Shown here in pieces: positions 11,481-21,296 of a DNA stretch of 64,000 nt. A program made the position numbers and the translations under genes. How positions within the stretch are numbered: position 1 is the stretch's first letter; every line of letters begins with the position of its first letter. This DNA comes from Micromussa lordhowensis. Lineage: Eukaryota; Cnidaria; Anthozoa; Scleractinia; Lobophylliidae. The notes below the pieces were generated by a model. That model was not told where the DNA came from. It ran no database searches and worked only from the letters and a program-made list of their open reading frames with translations. The stretch is taken from assembly GCA_964020085.1 (NCBI GenBank), contig OZ026601.1, positions 16,260,030-16,324,029 of the forward strand. Direction: 5' to 3'.

Positions 11481-12370
11481 TAAAATAATACTGCAATGAA
11501 TTAAGGAGAGACTACCAAAGAAATCTGAGGTTTTGTTTCCATAAAGGCAGGTAATGGTAATATTAAGAAGTGCACATACAAGATACATTTTTCCCACACT
11601 ACTCATTCCAATTTTCAGGTTTTTCTTAAAATCTAAAAATTTGAAGTCCTTGATTATATCTCCAAAGAGCCACTCCACAGTTACTCTAACACAACTCATG
11701 TCGAAATTGTATTGTTTCATCATCGGTGTTAGGAGACCATAGCGAAATGGTGCCTGTAGGTGTATTCGCAGCGGAAAGGCGGGATCACCATAAACACTCA
11801 TGGGCTGGCCTGTTGAAGAAAATGTATTCCTTTCCAATTCCCAGAGAAGATTGGAATCTACCAACATGCTTGTGTCGTGTTTTCTTCCCACTGCATACCA
11901 AAACGGATAAAATGAGGTTAATAAAGTAATGAAACCGTATGTGGCAGCTTTTTTTATGGTGTCCTAGTGAACACAACTTACCAACAGGCCCATACAGGTA
12001 CGCAAGTCCATTTTGTAGAGCGATGGACTAAAACTTGAGTGAATGTACTCTTTGTCCATTGTACACTATTCTTTGGTGTTGGCCAGGGCGAGAAATTGGT
12101 CTGACTGTCCCATCAGTAAACCCAAAACAATTGTTGAGAGGTGCACCTTTCACATGGATAACATCTGCATACTCCTGTAGCATTGGCGGACTCAGTATAT
12201 CAAAATTCCATTGTGAAATTGCGATGAACATGGCTCAGAAAAATATGATTCATCACTGTATTGGTAATCATACTTATGTCAGGAACTGGTCTGGCAAAAC
12301 TATGAACTATGTCTGAATAGCGACATGGATACAAGAAGCGCTTCAAAAGCATACAAAGCCCTTCAGTTCA
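11436..12370 (-). pseudogene. Second HARBI1-like transposase relic, with intron
   Basis: On the minus strand 11982-12370 encodes ELKGLCMLLKRFLYPCRYSD, a frameshift near 12235, then FGFTDGTVRPISRPGQHQR with the first catalytic Asp, and ends ...GLAYLYGPV. A 91-base intron (11891-11981) has GTAAGTTG at its donor and TGCAG at its acceptor. The second exon (11436-11890) starts GRKHDTSMLVDSNLL, includes VYGDPAFPLRIHLQAPFRYG (second Asp) and VTVEWLFGDI (Glu), and ends at 11436. Apart from the frameshift near 12235 the DDE residues are present. It overlaps the LINE tail at 11436-11480. It differs in sequence from the relic at 0.3-1.7 kb. Confidence 0.75.
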
Positions 12371-12411
12371 GTCACAAGTTGTTCTTTGCGGACAGCGGAT
12401 AGTGACCGGTA

Positions 12412-13300
12412 ATCGAAGAACATGATTGATAGGCTCGAATGTTTAACTGTCGAAATAAGTGAACCCCACTCTCGGCCATTCCTTGTCAGTACCAGGTATA
12501 AACCTCCAAATTCTCCTCCTGACCTATTTAATGACTTTGAAAATTTAATTGGTAAAATTGATGGTTCTAATCGGGAGCTCTACCTTGTCGGGGATCTGAA
12601 TACATTGGTCCCCTTCTTTTCCTGATCTATATTAATGACTTGCCAAACTGTCTAGGTAAAGCCTTACCACGCCGCCAGTAGCTTACTAGAGCTTGAATCA
12701 GCAATAAACACTGAACTAGCTAACCTTCATGAATGGCTTAATGTAAATAAGCTCAGCCTGAATATTGCCAACACTAAATTAATGTTAATAGGCTCACGGC
12801 AGAGGCTTGCTGCTACAATTGGCCATTCACTTACTGTACAAATTAAAGGTCACGAAATTGATAGAGTGCCCCACACCAAATCCTTAGGAGTTTACATCGA
12901 TCAAAATCTTTCGTGGTCCAAGCATGTTAATGAGACTGCCAAGATTATGTTCTCTGGCATAGGTGCACTTAAAAGATCGAGGCTGTTCATTTGCGAAGAT
13001 ACAGCAATATTGCTATATAGAGCTCTTATTGAACCATATTTTGATTATTGCTGTCCTGTGTGAGACGGTCTCGGCAACGAGTTAGCCGACAAATTACAAA
13101 AACTTCAAAATCGCGCCATTCGGTCTGATTACTATTCAAGCGCTACCGCTCTCTGCGGTAAGCTGGGATGGGATAATCTCTGTACCAGAAGGAAAAAGCA
13201 AAAATTGAAATTGATGTTTAAAACTTGGAATGATCAGTCTCTGGAGTACCTGAAAGGCCTATTTAAGCCCTTCAACACGGAATATGGACTTAAGAATAGT
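12412..13300 (+). pseudogene. CR1-type LINE, internally deleted (endonuclease joined to RT)
   Basis: 12422-12610 encodes the middle of an apurinic endonuclease domain (STRYKPPNSPPDLFNDFENL, ending LYLVGDLN). It jumps straight to the end of reverse transcriptase (FLIYINDLPNCLGKA), so the centre of the element is missing. 12690-13300 holds the thumb and C-terminal region (LNVNKLSLNIANTKLMLIG, SLGVYIDQNLSWSKHV, LLYRALIEPYFDYC), with a TGA at 13062. It is cut at about 13300 by a later insertion and resumes at about 15240. Confidence 0.8.
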
Positions 13301-13544
13301 GTAGTAGTAGTAGTAGTAAAACTTTATTTCAGTGTCGAGGTATTTAGCTTTTAACAAACTAATTGGGGACACTAGTAAAATCTTAAATAGATACCTTAAA
13401 ATTAGGATACTTACACAAGTAGGAAAGATCTAAAAGGTAAAAAACCTTAAAATGTATCAGAGCTAATTGTTACACATGTATACTAATTGAGAGCACTAAC
13501 AAGTAAAATCTTAAAATATTTTAAAACTGTTAGATATAATATCC
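13301..13544 (-). repeat. Minus-strand LINE 3'-end-like fragment with GTA microsatellite
   Basis: The stretch starts with a GTA repeat at 13301-13318 on the plus strand. Read on the minus strand it ends in AATAAAG then TTTTAC and TAC repeats, like a non-LTR tail. It separates the interrupted CR1-type LINE from the Tx1/L1-like piece. It may be a separate insertion or an inverted 5' segment created during insertion of the next element. Confidence 0.4.
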
Positions 13545-14660
13545 TTAAACAAAGCCCTAAAGATTGTTTGGATTAAAAAATATCTAGACGAGAACAGTAA
13601 GGGAAAATGGAAACTTTTTATTGATGCTGAGCTAGAGCCGCTTGGAGGCCCCGTGGTTCTGAACAACCTTAACAAAGCTGATACCACAAAGGTTGCGAAA
13701 GGGTTAAGCCCCTTCCTCAAAGAAATCTTAGAAATTATAGCTGAACTAAACTACCAAGACAAGATAACCTCTCTTGATTCATTTCTTGCACAAAGCCTAT
13801 GGCATAATTCACTTATTAGAATTATGGACAAACCTATCTTTTATAAAAAGTGGTATCAATCAGGAATTTCCTGCGCAAATCAATTTATTAAGGAGAAACC
13901 CAACTTATTTTTCTCGCGAAAAGAATTTGAACATATGCACAATATCACTGTCTGCCCTTTAGCCTTTTGCGGAATTATATCCACTCTTAAGGCGCTTTGG
14001 AGAAATCAGGCTCGACATTCAACAGGTAATGTTGAAGAGCAAGCAACTTCTGTAACTGACATATTGAAATCTAAAAAACCCAATAAACTGGCGTACCAAA
14101 AATTTCTACAATATAAAAGTACCTCTCCAATTCCTAGCCAAAAGAAATGGAGCAACTTAATCCAAGAATATCATGATATAAACTGGAACAATGCCTATCG
14201 ATTAGCTCTAAAGTGCACTAACAGTACGAAATTAATTGAATTTCATTTTCGCCTCCTACACAGAGTCCTAGCTACTAACACCGTGCTAGTTAAAATGGGT
14301 TTTAGAAACGACAACAAGTGCACCTTCTGCGGCAAGGACCCTGAAAAAATCCTTCACCTCTTCTGGTACTGCAACAAAACGCAAGTCTTTTGGGATCATC
14401 TCTCCTCTTTTCTTCACCAGCATAACATATTACCTCAAAACTGCGGCCTGAGTAAACTAACTGCGCTAGGCTTGAGACCTGATTCGTCGAGAAACAACAG
14501 AATAGTTGATTATATTTCTCTACTCGCTAGATTTTACATTTGGATCTGCAGAAGCAAGGAAAGAAAGCCAACTCTGGAGAGCTTTTGCTCTTATTTAAAA
14601 TTATACAAAGAAATTGAACCGCTCCACATCAATCAGCTCTTTCTTGATGATTCGGTCTAG
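13545..14660 (+). pseudogene. Tx1/L1-type LINE ORF2 C-terminal part, 5' truncated
   Basis: The open frame runs from about 13545 (ALKIVWIKKYLDENSKGKW) to the stop at 14658-14660. It carries the post-RT region of Tx1/L1-like LINEs, including FHFRLLHRVLATNTVLVKMG followed by a zinc-finger-like CTFCGKDPEKILHLFWYC (zf-RVT type). No endonuclease or reverse transcriptase remains, so this is a 5'-truncated copy, although the retained frame has no stop. A tandem-repeat 3' UTR and a poly(A) tract follow (15211-15226). Confidence 0.8.
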
Positions 14661-14838
14661 CTACTTTCATTTACATGTATTTCTCCCCCTCCTGACCTTT
14701 CTAGAAAATGTTACCAGCTGGGATTCAGCAGAGATAGTTTTAGTTTCAGTTTCAATAACGATTTTGTCACTTTGAGATATTTTTAGTTTTTTTTTAAATT
14801 ATCTCGTGTGTTATAGCACCACCCCCCCCCCCCCTCAT

Positions 14839-15195
14839 TGTAAGTAGTGTAAGTATTAGTATTGTAAGTAGCGTGAATTATCGTATTGTATTATAAGTAG
14901 TGTAAGTATTGGTATTGTAAGTAACGTGAATTATCGTATTGTATTATAAGCAGTTTAAGTATTAATATTGTAAGTAGTGTGAATTATCGTATTGTATTGT
15001 AAGTAGTGTAAGTATTAGTATTGTGAGTAGCGTGAATTATCGTATTATATTATAGGCAGTGTAAGTATTAATATTGTAAGTAGCGTGAATTATCGTATTG
15101 AATTGTAAGTAGTGTAAGTATTAGTATTGTAAGTAACGTAAAGTATCGTATTGTACTGTAAGTAGTGTAAGTATTAGTATTGTAAGTAGAGTAAA
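14839..15195 (+). repeat. ~57-bp tandem repeat in the LINE 3' UTR
   Basis: About six degenerate copies of a unit of ~57 bp built from GTAAGTATTAGTATT and GTGAATTATCGTATTG blocks, preceded by a C tract (14821-14834) and followed by the LINE poly(A) at 15211-15226. Confidence 0.85.
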
Positions 15196-15239
15196 TAAAA
15201 AGAACTTATTAACAAAAAAAAAAAAACTAATTTGCCACA

Positions 15240-15560
15240 ATTATAGTTCAGCCTAAGTTTAATCCAACTTCAAATGAAATTAGAAACATAAATCGATAAC
15301 ATAAAGTGATAACAAATTGGCTCTGCCTAAGCCTCGTACCAACTTTTTGAAACATAGTTTCTGCACATTTGTGGAATAGCCTTCCATCTAATGTCAGAGC
15401 CGTTAGATCTTTTACTAATTTTAGAAATGAGATAGATCGTCAATTGTCCTCTTCGTACTCCCCACAGCAAACATGTAAATCAGTTTTATTTTTAAATTTT
15501 TTATCTTGTAACTGATGCTTTTACCGTGACTAATTAAAGTGTATGATGATGAACATTTGC
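15240..15560 (+). pseudogene. Resumed C-terminus of the interrupted CR1-type LINE
   Basis: After the inserted LINE ends, the plus strand encodes LALPKPRTNFLKHSF, a one-base frameshift, then LWNSLPSNVRAVRSFTNFR, the standard CR1-type C-terminal tail. It fits directly onto the piece cut off at about 13300. Confidence 0.65.
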
Positions 15561-15725
15561 CAATAATGTTATGTCCTGTTTTCGCACTCTGGACTTCGCT
15601 AAGCACTCTGATTCGATCGAAATTAAACTTTGGGTACGAGCTGTAAGGGAAGTCCTGATTCTTGAAACTGTAACTCTCATACAGATCAAAAATTCTTCGT
15701 CACTGATGCTTTCACTGTCGTACAA
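15534..15725 (-). CDS. Unrecognised small ORF (63 aa)
   Basis: A minus-strand frame begins MYDSESISDEEFLICM. That acidic start resembles the first residues of some HARBI1-like transposases, but nothing else supports the link. It may be a fragment of a transposon N-terminus or chance. No function is assigned. Confidence 0.2.
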   Translation of the reverse strand: MYDSESISDEEFLICMRVTVSRIRTSLTARTQSLISIESECLAKSRVRKQDITLLANVHHHTL

Positions 15726-15939
15726 AAAAAAGAATCAGGTAGATCATTTCACTGTAGGATGACATGATCTCACACAGCTTATTTTAAAAGTGAACAGAGT
15801 TTGTTACCGACATCGCTGCCACAAAACTCATCTAGTTCCTTAACGTTTATATTTTGGCGGGAACCACGTCGGTTTCTTCCCAAGCTCTTTCAGTCACTAA
15901 AGCTGCCGTTGCCTGTAAAACAGCCCTTGCTTAAGTTTT

Positions 15940-16290
15940 CTAATGGGATGTAAAGGACAGTTTATTTCTCAATATTGTCAAAGTTTTTACTCACGATGGT
16001 TTGCAGTTAAAAGGCAGCCAGTTCATTGTCTCGATTAGTGCCGTATATATTAACTAAAAGAGTGGGTTCTCCGCTCAGAAGTACTTTTAATATTATAAAT
16101 CTACCATTTGTGTCAATGACTGATTCTTCAACAACACAATCAACAATCAACACAAAGTTATTCCTAATTAAAATCGTGACACCTCTTGCATTATTAGCCC
16201 CACGAGAGCAGATTTAGCATGGCACCCCATTCTCTTTGCCAGAGAACTTCATTCCCTTGGGTAGAATGTGTTCCAGAAGGAGAAGAGTAA
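15940..16290 (-). pseudogene. LINE endonuclease fragment (Tx1/L1 type)
   Basis: Read on the minus strand, 16285-15950 encodes SGKENGVPC, a stop, then ICSRGANNARGVTILIRNNF and FIILKVLLSGEPTLLVNIYG. This matches the core of an apurinic-type endonuclease of Tx1/L1-like LINEs. The fragment contains stops and has neither 5' nor 3' ends. Confidence 0.6.
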
Positions 16291-16459
16291 ATATTGTTCG
16301 CTGCTTACGCTTATGCCTCTCGTATTTAAAGAAATAAATTTACCTGTCACTATTTGTGATGACTTGATATGTGGAAAAGTCTAAATTTAGTAGAAGATGG
16401 ATCTTTATATTCCCGGTACTTAGTAGACCCACAATTACAGTACAGCCCAAAAATAATGC

Positions 16460-16650
16460 ACGCGTAAGAAGTGGCGCAAGAAGTTCTTGCGCCGCAAGAA
16501 CACGCAAGCGGCAAAAAGAAGTTAAATTGCGCTTTTTCCGCAAGAAGTTCCAAACGCAAGGAGTTCAAAATCCTATCCGCAAGAAGACGCAAGAAGTTAC
16601 GAGTCCTTCCGCAAACCGCAAATAACCGCAAGAAGTTTACACTAGTAGAA
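16460..16650. repeat. Left subterminal AAGAAGTTCTTGCG repeats
   Basis: Many copies of CGCAAGAAGTTC and its complement lie next to the left inverted end of the hAT-like element. The same motif set lies at 37195-37378 next to the right end. Confidence 0.7.
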
Positions 16651-17603
16651 TACATGTAGATTTAGAACCATGTTTACGGCAAACGTAATGTAATTCTGAT
16701 TTCGCTCCTTTTTCTCTTAAGAGAAAGGGAAAAAAAAAAAACATTTGACTTTACTTCGAAAATGGCTTAAGGGAAGAAGGCAAAAGTTTGATTATTGCCG
16801 TTTAACGTTCGCATAAACATGGGTCTAAATCTCTCTGTTTTGCCAGATTGTCTTCTGTGTTTGGGATCGGCGGACATGTACAGCTGTATGTTATAGAGTT
16901 GCATGAGCGTGTAGTTTACCAACTGCGTAGGAGACGCTTATTAATAAGTTTATATTCAAGAAACTTGGATAAACAATTCTATCGGCAGAGAAAGAGTATT
17001 TTACCATTTGAATGAACGAGTTGTGTCAAGTAGAACCGGTGATATAATTTTTTTCGACAAGCTCTTCAGAACAAACATCTCGCCGACACGTGCCGAAACA
17101 CAGAACTTTTCCTTGAAGTAAAAAAAAATAACTAAACGTGAGCAGCGCGCCATAGAAACTTTGATAAATAATTATTTGGTTTAAGAAAGAGCATTTTATC
17201 GTTTGAATGAACGATTATGACTCCGACTACAACTCCGACTCCGTCACTAGTGAAAACCAGCCTTTAGAAATAAACATCTTGCAAGCGACTTGCCGACGCG
17301 TGCAAAACACAGAACTTTTCGCTTCTTCTTCTCGTGGCATTCAATCGAAGATCCATTTAAAATCCAAGTGCTAACCAAATAATTTCCCAGAAATACAGCT
17401 TTCGAAGCGACCAGCATCCACGGATTTCGTGTGCTAAGAGCAACAGTCGCGCTGTTTTGTCCACGTTGATTGGATGCATTCCTTACCATCATCCAATCAG
17501 CGTGAAGTGACAGCGTGACTGCGGATGAGCTTTCAGAATGTCACAAACGCAAGTCGCTAGTCGCTCGAATGCTAAGCTTATAGCAAGGAGCATTCAAACA
17601 TCT
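16651..17603. other. Non-coding interior of the hAT-like element (left part)
   Basis: No gene is visible. Two direct repeats are: 16989-17110 resembles 17183-17315. Both contain AGAAAGAG then TTTGAATGAACGA, and a later ACACAGAACTTTTC. Confidence 0.5.
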
Positions 17604-17609
17604 AACAAG

Positions 17610-17916
17610 AGTAGTTATATGGGCTCGCCTAGGGCCTAAAACCTCGATCTGATGTTGAGGTCTGATGGCTAAGGGTTGCGCAAGAAAAGACGTGTGAAGT
17701 GTGCGTGACGCCCTCACTTGCTTAGGAGTCACGCAACGAAGGGTCGCGCAAATAAAGTCACGTGATGTGTCATGCATAGCCTCCCGCGCTCACTCGCTCA
17801 CACTCATGAATCACACAACAACATGTTTTTTAAAGAAAATTCGCATTTACTTTGTCTACTTAGCCACCTATTTACAAGTGGGAACGTGTGCTGCAATCCT
17901 ATGACCAGCGTCCCTT
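17610..17916 (+). repeat. Left terminal inverted repeat of the Polinton
   Basis: It starts AGTAGTTATATGGGCTCGCC and ends near CCAGCGTCCCTT, matching the complement of 36253-36541. It carries about 18 extra bases around 17832-17850 that the right copy lacks, plus scattered substitutions. Confidence 0.93.
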
Positions 17917-18218
17917 TACAAAAGTTGTATCATGATTACATTAGATAAATCATAATGAGAAGCCTCAGTATACATTTGATGAGGATCGAAGTTTGCAATT
18001 GACTGTCTCATATTATGAAGTATTTTGTCTTCCGTGAGACCAAGTTCCACAATTATTAGATGACCATTGTTAGCGTCAAAGATTTCTCCGTAATATTCCT
18101 CATTGTCTAGTCTCCAAAATGGACGTTGATGCCATATGATTCTAAAGTTTTCTGCCACAAAACGAATTGAGAAGAAACAAAAAGAAATGTTTTCAAACAG
18201 ACCTAAAAGTGGAAACAT
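17916..18218 (-). CDS. Unknown tandem domain, copy 3
   Basis: The frame includes IIWHQRPFWRLDNEEYYGEI followed by FDANNGHLIIVELGL and FDPHQMYTEASHYD. It is homologous to the end of the RING protein (18491-19003) and to 18230-18466. The shared pattern is W-x-x-RP-F/L-W, then G-x-I/M-x-D-A/S-x-x-G, then a V/M-x-LG step and a D-x-x-Q-x-Y/F end. I do not recognise the domain. The first ~25 residues (MFPLLGLFENISFCFFSIR) may not be coding: the minus strand there reads like a pyrimidine-rich tract ending GGCAG before AAAACTTTAG, a plausible splice acceptor. This copy may therefore be an exon of the same gene. The stop is at the inner edge of the left terminal repeat. Confidence 0.5.
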   Translation of the reverse strand: MFPLLGLFENISFCFFSIRFVAENFRIIWHQRPFWRLDNEEYYGEIFDANNGHLIIVELGLTEDKILHNMRQSIANFDPHQMYTEASHYDLSNVIMIQLL

Positions 18219-18229
18219 AAACTTAAATC

Positions 18230-18466
18230 TTATTCACTGGAGGCAGCTGATGAAAATTGATAATTATGATAAGTACTGAATCGTTGCTGAGGATCGTGTT
18301 GGGTGATTGAATCGTGTGCATTGCTTTCAATTTCAGTGATATCACCTAACATAATTGTTAATAAAGACCCTGTCGTGGCATCAATCATTTGTCCAAAATA
18401 AGTAGACCCTCTTTGCCAAAGTGGTCTCTCCCTCCATAGGAACCACACAGCTGGGTATTGTAAAAC
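18230..18466 (-). CDS. Unknown tandem domain, copy 2
   Basis: The frame reads FLWRERPLWQRGSTYFGQMI then DATTGSLLTIMLGD and ends HDPQQRFSTYHNYQF...SSE. It is open from just after a TAA that ends copy 1, is in the same frame as the RING protein, and has no ATG of its own near the domain. It is either reached by splicing (a TTTATTTTTCTCAG tract lies just before AAACAG, about 18466 on the minus strand), by readthrough, or is a relic. The domain is the same unrecognised one as in copies 1 and 3. Confidence 0.5.
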   Translation of the reverse strand, partial: VLQYPAVWFLWRERPLWQRGSTYFGQMIDATTGSLLTIMLGDITEIESNAHDSITQHDPQQRFSTYHNYQFSSAASSE

Positions 18467-18490
18467 TGTTTCTGAGAAAAATAAATACTG

Positions 18491-19003
18491 TTATTGATAA
18501 TGTTCCCATCCGTAGTACATTTGATAGCGATCGAAATAAAAAACATAAGTATCCATGTTCTCTTGTATAGTTGTCGGTTGGATTCCTAACGATACGGTCA
18601 TGACATAACCGTCTATGGAGTCTCGAATTTGGCCCATCCATTCTCCATTGTCATCCCTCCAAAAAGGCCGTTCACGCCAAATATGCCTTACTCTAGACAT
18701 AAACTGTTCGGAAAACTCGTTTGCAGGACTCGGGGGTGGGGTTTCTTCTTGCATTATCTCCTCACTTAACAGAGAAAAGAAGTCCTCACCTTCAAAATTT
18801 GCTTCATCCATTACGATCTCTCCAGTTTCTGTTAACTGAGTCCTGCAGTGAGGACAAGTTACTGGATTGTTTTGGTTGCGGCACGTACCGACCCATGTCG
18901 AAAAACAGTCATTGTCGATTGGCTTGCGACAGCATTGAAGGAGGAAAGGTTCTGCGGCTTCCGACAAACAGACGATGCACTTGTTTTCTGACATTTCGGC
19001 CAT
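18491..19003 (-). CDS. RING-finger protein with an unknown C-terminal domain (copy 1)
   Basis: 170 residues. The N-terminus holds a RING-like zinc cluster: C9-x2-C12, C24/C25, C33, C41 and a C-P-H-C pair at 50-53. It is followed by an acidic, proline-containing linker (VMDEANFEGEDFF, EETPPPSPANEF) and, from about residue 110, a domain beginning HIWRERPFWRDDNGEWMGQI. RING proteins are usually E3 ubiquitin ligases; here that is inference. The domain recurs twice downstream on the same strand (copies 2 and 3). The ATG at 19001-19003 is supported by a TATA-like TATATA about 25-30 bases upstream on the minus strand. A truncated copy of this promoter and start lies at 19510-19560. Placed next to the left terminal repeat, it looks like an accessory, perhaps host-interaction gene. 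Confidence 0.65.
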   Translation of the reverse strand: MAEMSENKCIVCLSEAAEPFLLQCCRKPIDNDCFSTWVGTCRNQNNPVTCPHCRTQLTETGEIVMDEANFEGEDFFSLLSEEIMQEETPPPSPANEFSEQFMSRVRHIWRERPFWRDDNGEWMGQIRDSIDGYVMTVSLGIQPTTIQENMDTYVFYFDRYQMYYGWEHYQ

Positions 19004-19900
19004 TGCTTTTCTTGAAATGAGTATATATTTTGAACGTAAGTTCTTTTCAGACCCTAAGTTTTATAAAGTTTTCTGTAGTTATCTGGAAAAGTTTTATTTA
19101 CTAACTTCGACTATAGTGAACAATAGCGTTCAATTGGATGTAAGTGGAGACAACGGTCTTCACTTACTTCTCAAGAATTACGGACGCTTTGTCATTAAGA
19201 CCTACAATAACATTTAACTCGATAGTCCAGGTATTCGACTAGTGAACGATAGCGTTCAATTGAAGCTGTGTAAGTGGAGACAATGGTCTCCACTTACTTC
19301 TCAAGGTTTACCGCCGCTTTGTCATTAAAATCCACAACAACATTAAACTCGATGCTCGACTGCACTTTTCGAAACGTGTTGTGTTTTGATTAAACAACTT
19401 TCCCAACAAAAGGTAGGACGTATGAATGGGCAATAACATAGTTACCCGTAAAACAACCTTATTAAAAAGTGTCGTTTTCCCAAGTGAGTTTGGATTTCTA
19501 TGTTTTCTGAGATTTCAACCACTGCTTTTCTTGAAATGAGTATATATTTTGAACGTAAGTTCTTTTCAGACCCTAAGTTATCTGGAAAAGTTTTATTTAC
19601 TAACTTCGACTATAGTGAACAATAGCGTTCAATTGGATGTAAGTGGAGACAACGGTCTTCACTTACTTCTCAAGAATTACGGACGCCTTGGTATTTAAAC
19701 TCACAATAACATTAAACTCGATGCTCGACTGTACTTTTTGAAACGTGATGTTTGAACAACTTTCCGAACAAAAGGTAGGACATATGGATAGACAATAACA
19801 TAACTACCCGTAGACAACCTAAGTAAAAAGATTTCAACCATTTCTTTTCTTAAAATGAGTTTATATAATATATATTATAAACGTAAGTTCTTTTCAGCCC
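19004..19900 (-). promoter_or_regulatory. Triplicated promoter region with palindromic motifs
   Basis: Three diverged copies of one block occur at about 19004-19240, 19510-19760 and 19830-19885. Each starts with GAGTATATATTTTGAACG-like sequence, a TATA box on the minus strand. The first two also contain AATAGCGTTCAATTGGATGT and a palindrome AAGTGGAGAC-4-GTCT(C/T)CACTT (19142-19165, 19641-19664). A separate perfect copy lies at 19272-19295. The start of the RING gene is partly copied in the second block with its ATG changed to GTG. Downstream of the 19272 palindrome the sequence matches, inverted, 35272-35345 beside the polymerase gene. No convincing gene lies here. Confidence 0.6.
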
Positions 19901-20116
19901 CTATGTTTCATAAACATTACGCTTGTTTTCTTTGCCTGTATTTGTATCAGTAATCGGTGGCCAGGAAATCAAATCTTCCCTCATTGTAACAAAATCAGTA
20001 ACCCGGGTTCTGTTAGAAAGCTTCATATTTGAAGTGCGTTGATAAAAAGCGGTTTTGCCAACATTGCAGGGAAGAAATATTAGTTTTACGAGTCTAAAAG
20101 TTGGTTTCCTCGGCAT
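19901..20116 (-). CDS. Hypothetical protein (71 aa)
   Basis: The frame starts MPRKPTFRLVKLIFLPCNVG with an ATG at 20114-20116 and ends ...KENKRNVYET. It is basic and unrelated to anything I recognise. Position and strand fit an accessory Polinton gene, but the short length and the repeated surroundings leave the possibility of chance. Confidence 0.3.
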   Translation of the reverse strand: MPRKPTFRLVKLIFLPCNVGKTAFYQRTSNMKLSNRTRVTDFVTMREDLISWPPITDTNTGKENKRNVYET

Positions 20117-20312
20117 TAGGTTTTATTTCATTGCGGTTTCTCATTGCACCTTACAATAGTCAAAGGTATTGTCATTTAATTGAATGAGCTGTAAGTGGAG
20201 ATGCTTTTCATATTAAATGACCGTCTTCTCTTTAAAAATAAAATTGCTGTGATAACGACTTATTTTATGCAGGTACAAGTTCGACTTGGAGAATCATTCG
20301 GCTAGCACGAAA

Positions 20313-20699
20313 ATGAACAGGAAAGAATGTAAGAAAAAATGGCGTCAGGCTAATGCGGAAAGACTTCGCATTTATCAGCGAAATTATCGCGCAACGCATA
20401 GAGAAGAAGGCAGGTGGTACATGCAAAAGTACAGGGCGCGAAAGAGAGAAATGATGGTCGGCGAGGGAGACAATACTACACAGCAAGCCGTGGAAGCGTC
20501 GGCAACGGATCTAATGCCTGACTCGTCAACGAGTCAGATACCCAAAACTTTTGACTGGTTCGAGGACATTATTGACAATTCTGCAAATCACAGTGTACTG
20601 GCATCAGAGATAAAAAGTAGTCCAAGTATGGAGAGCAGCATTGCTGACATGAAAGCTGAACTCGTGCTTTTAGAAGACAACAATTTCTTTTTAGACTGA
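20313..20699 (+). CDS. Small protein with basic N-terminus (128 aa)
   Basis: The ATG at 20313 gives MNRKECKKKWRQANAERLRI followed by YQRNYRATHREEGRWYMQKY and RARKRE, an arginine/lysine-rich helical stretch of ~50 residues that looks DNA- or RNA-binding. The second half is acidic (FDWFEDIIDNSAN) and ends ADMKAELVLLEDNNFFLD, possibly a short coiled coil. I do not recognise a named family. A decayed second copy follows at 20897-21296, so the gene was tandemly duplicated with its downstream region. A motif of the TAAGTGGAGATG type lies upstream at 20190-20202. Confidence 0.6.
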   Translation: MNRKECKKKWRQANAERLRIYQRNYRATHREEGRWYMQKYRARKREMMVGEGDNTTQQAVEASATDLMPDSSTSQIPKTFDWFEDIIDNSANHSVLASEIKSSPSMESSIADMKAELVLLEDNNFFLD

Positions 20700-20896
20700 T
20701 ACTTGTACATAAATAATTACTGGTCGTGTGATGTTTTGAACATTTTTTTTCTAAATCTAGTCTTTTTCTTAGAATCTTGGCTTCTAATTGTTTATTTTTA
20801 TGTAAAATGAGTTTGTTTTGACAATTTACTCGGCTAAAATGGTCACCTGACCACGCTCTAAATTGAAAGAAATATCATCATTTAAGTTACAAGATG

Positions 20897-21296
20897 TAAA
20901 CGGAAAGACTTCACATTTATCAGCGAAATTATCACTCAACGCATAGAGAAGAAGGCTGGAAGTACATGCAAAAGTACAGGGCGCGAAAGAGAGAAATGAT
21001 GGTCGGCGAGGAAGACAATATTATACAGCAAGCCATGGAAGTGTTGTCAACGGATCCGACCATGTCTCAAACGTTCGTACAGGAGTTTGTGTCAACCCGA
21101 AGTGGACTGCTGCCTGTCTCAACAACGGGTCTGATACCTGAAACCTTTGACCGGTTCGAGGCCATTATTGACATTTCTTCTAATCGCACTGTACTTTCAT
21201 CGGACATAAAAAGTTGTCCAGGTATGGAAGCAACATGGCTAACATGAAAGCTGAACTCGCGCTTTTAGAAGACAACAATTTCTTTTTAGACTGATT
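20897..21296 (+). pseudogene. Decayed tandem copy of the 20313-20699 gene
   Basis: The start is lost: ATGTAA replaces the beginning. The middle (GWKYMQKYRARKREMMVGEE) is preserved, with an extra segment (LSTDPTMSQTFVQEFVSTRS) absent from the first copy. A frameshift near 21235 takes the frame to a stop at 21247, while the final 14 codons matching KAELALLEDNNFFLD remain in another frame to 21296. Confidence 0.7.

Noticed and set aside
16340..16659. Several overlapping basic frames near 16.4-16.66 kb
   Set aside because: They are readings of the AAGAAGTTCTTGCG subterminal repeats.
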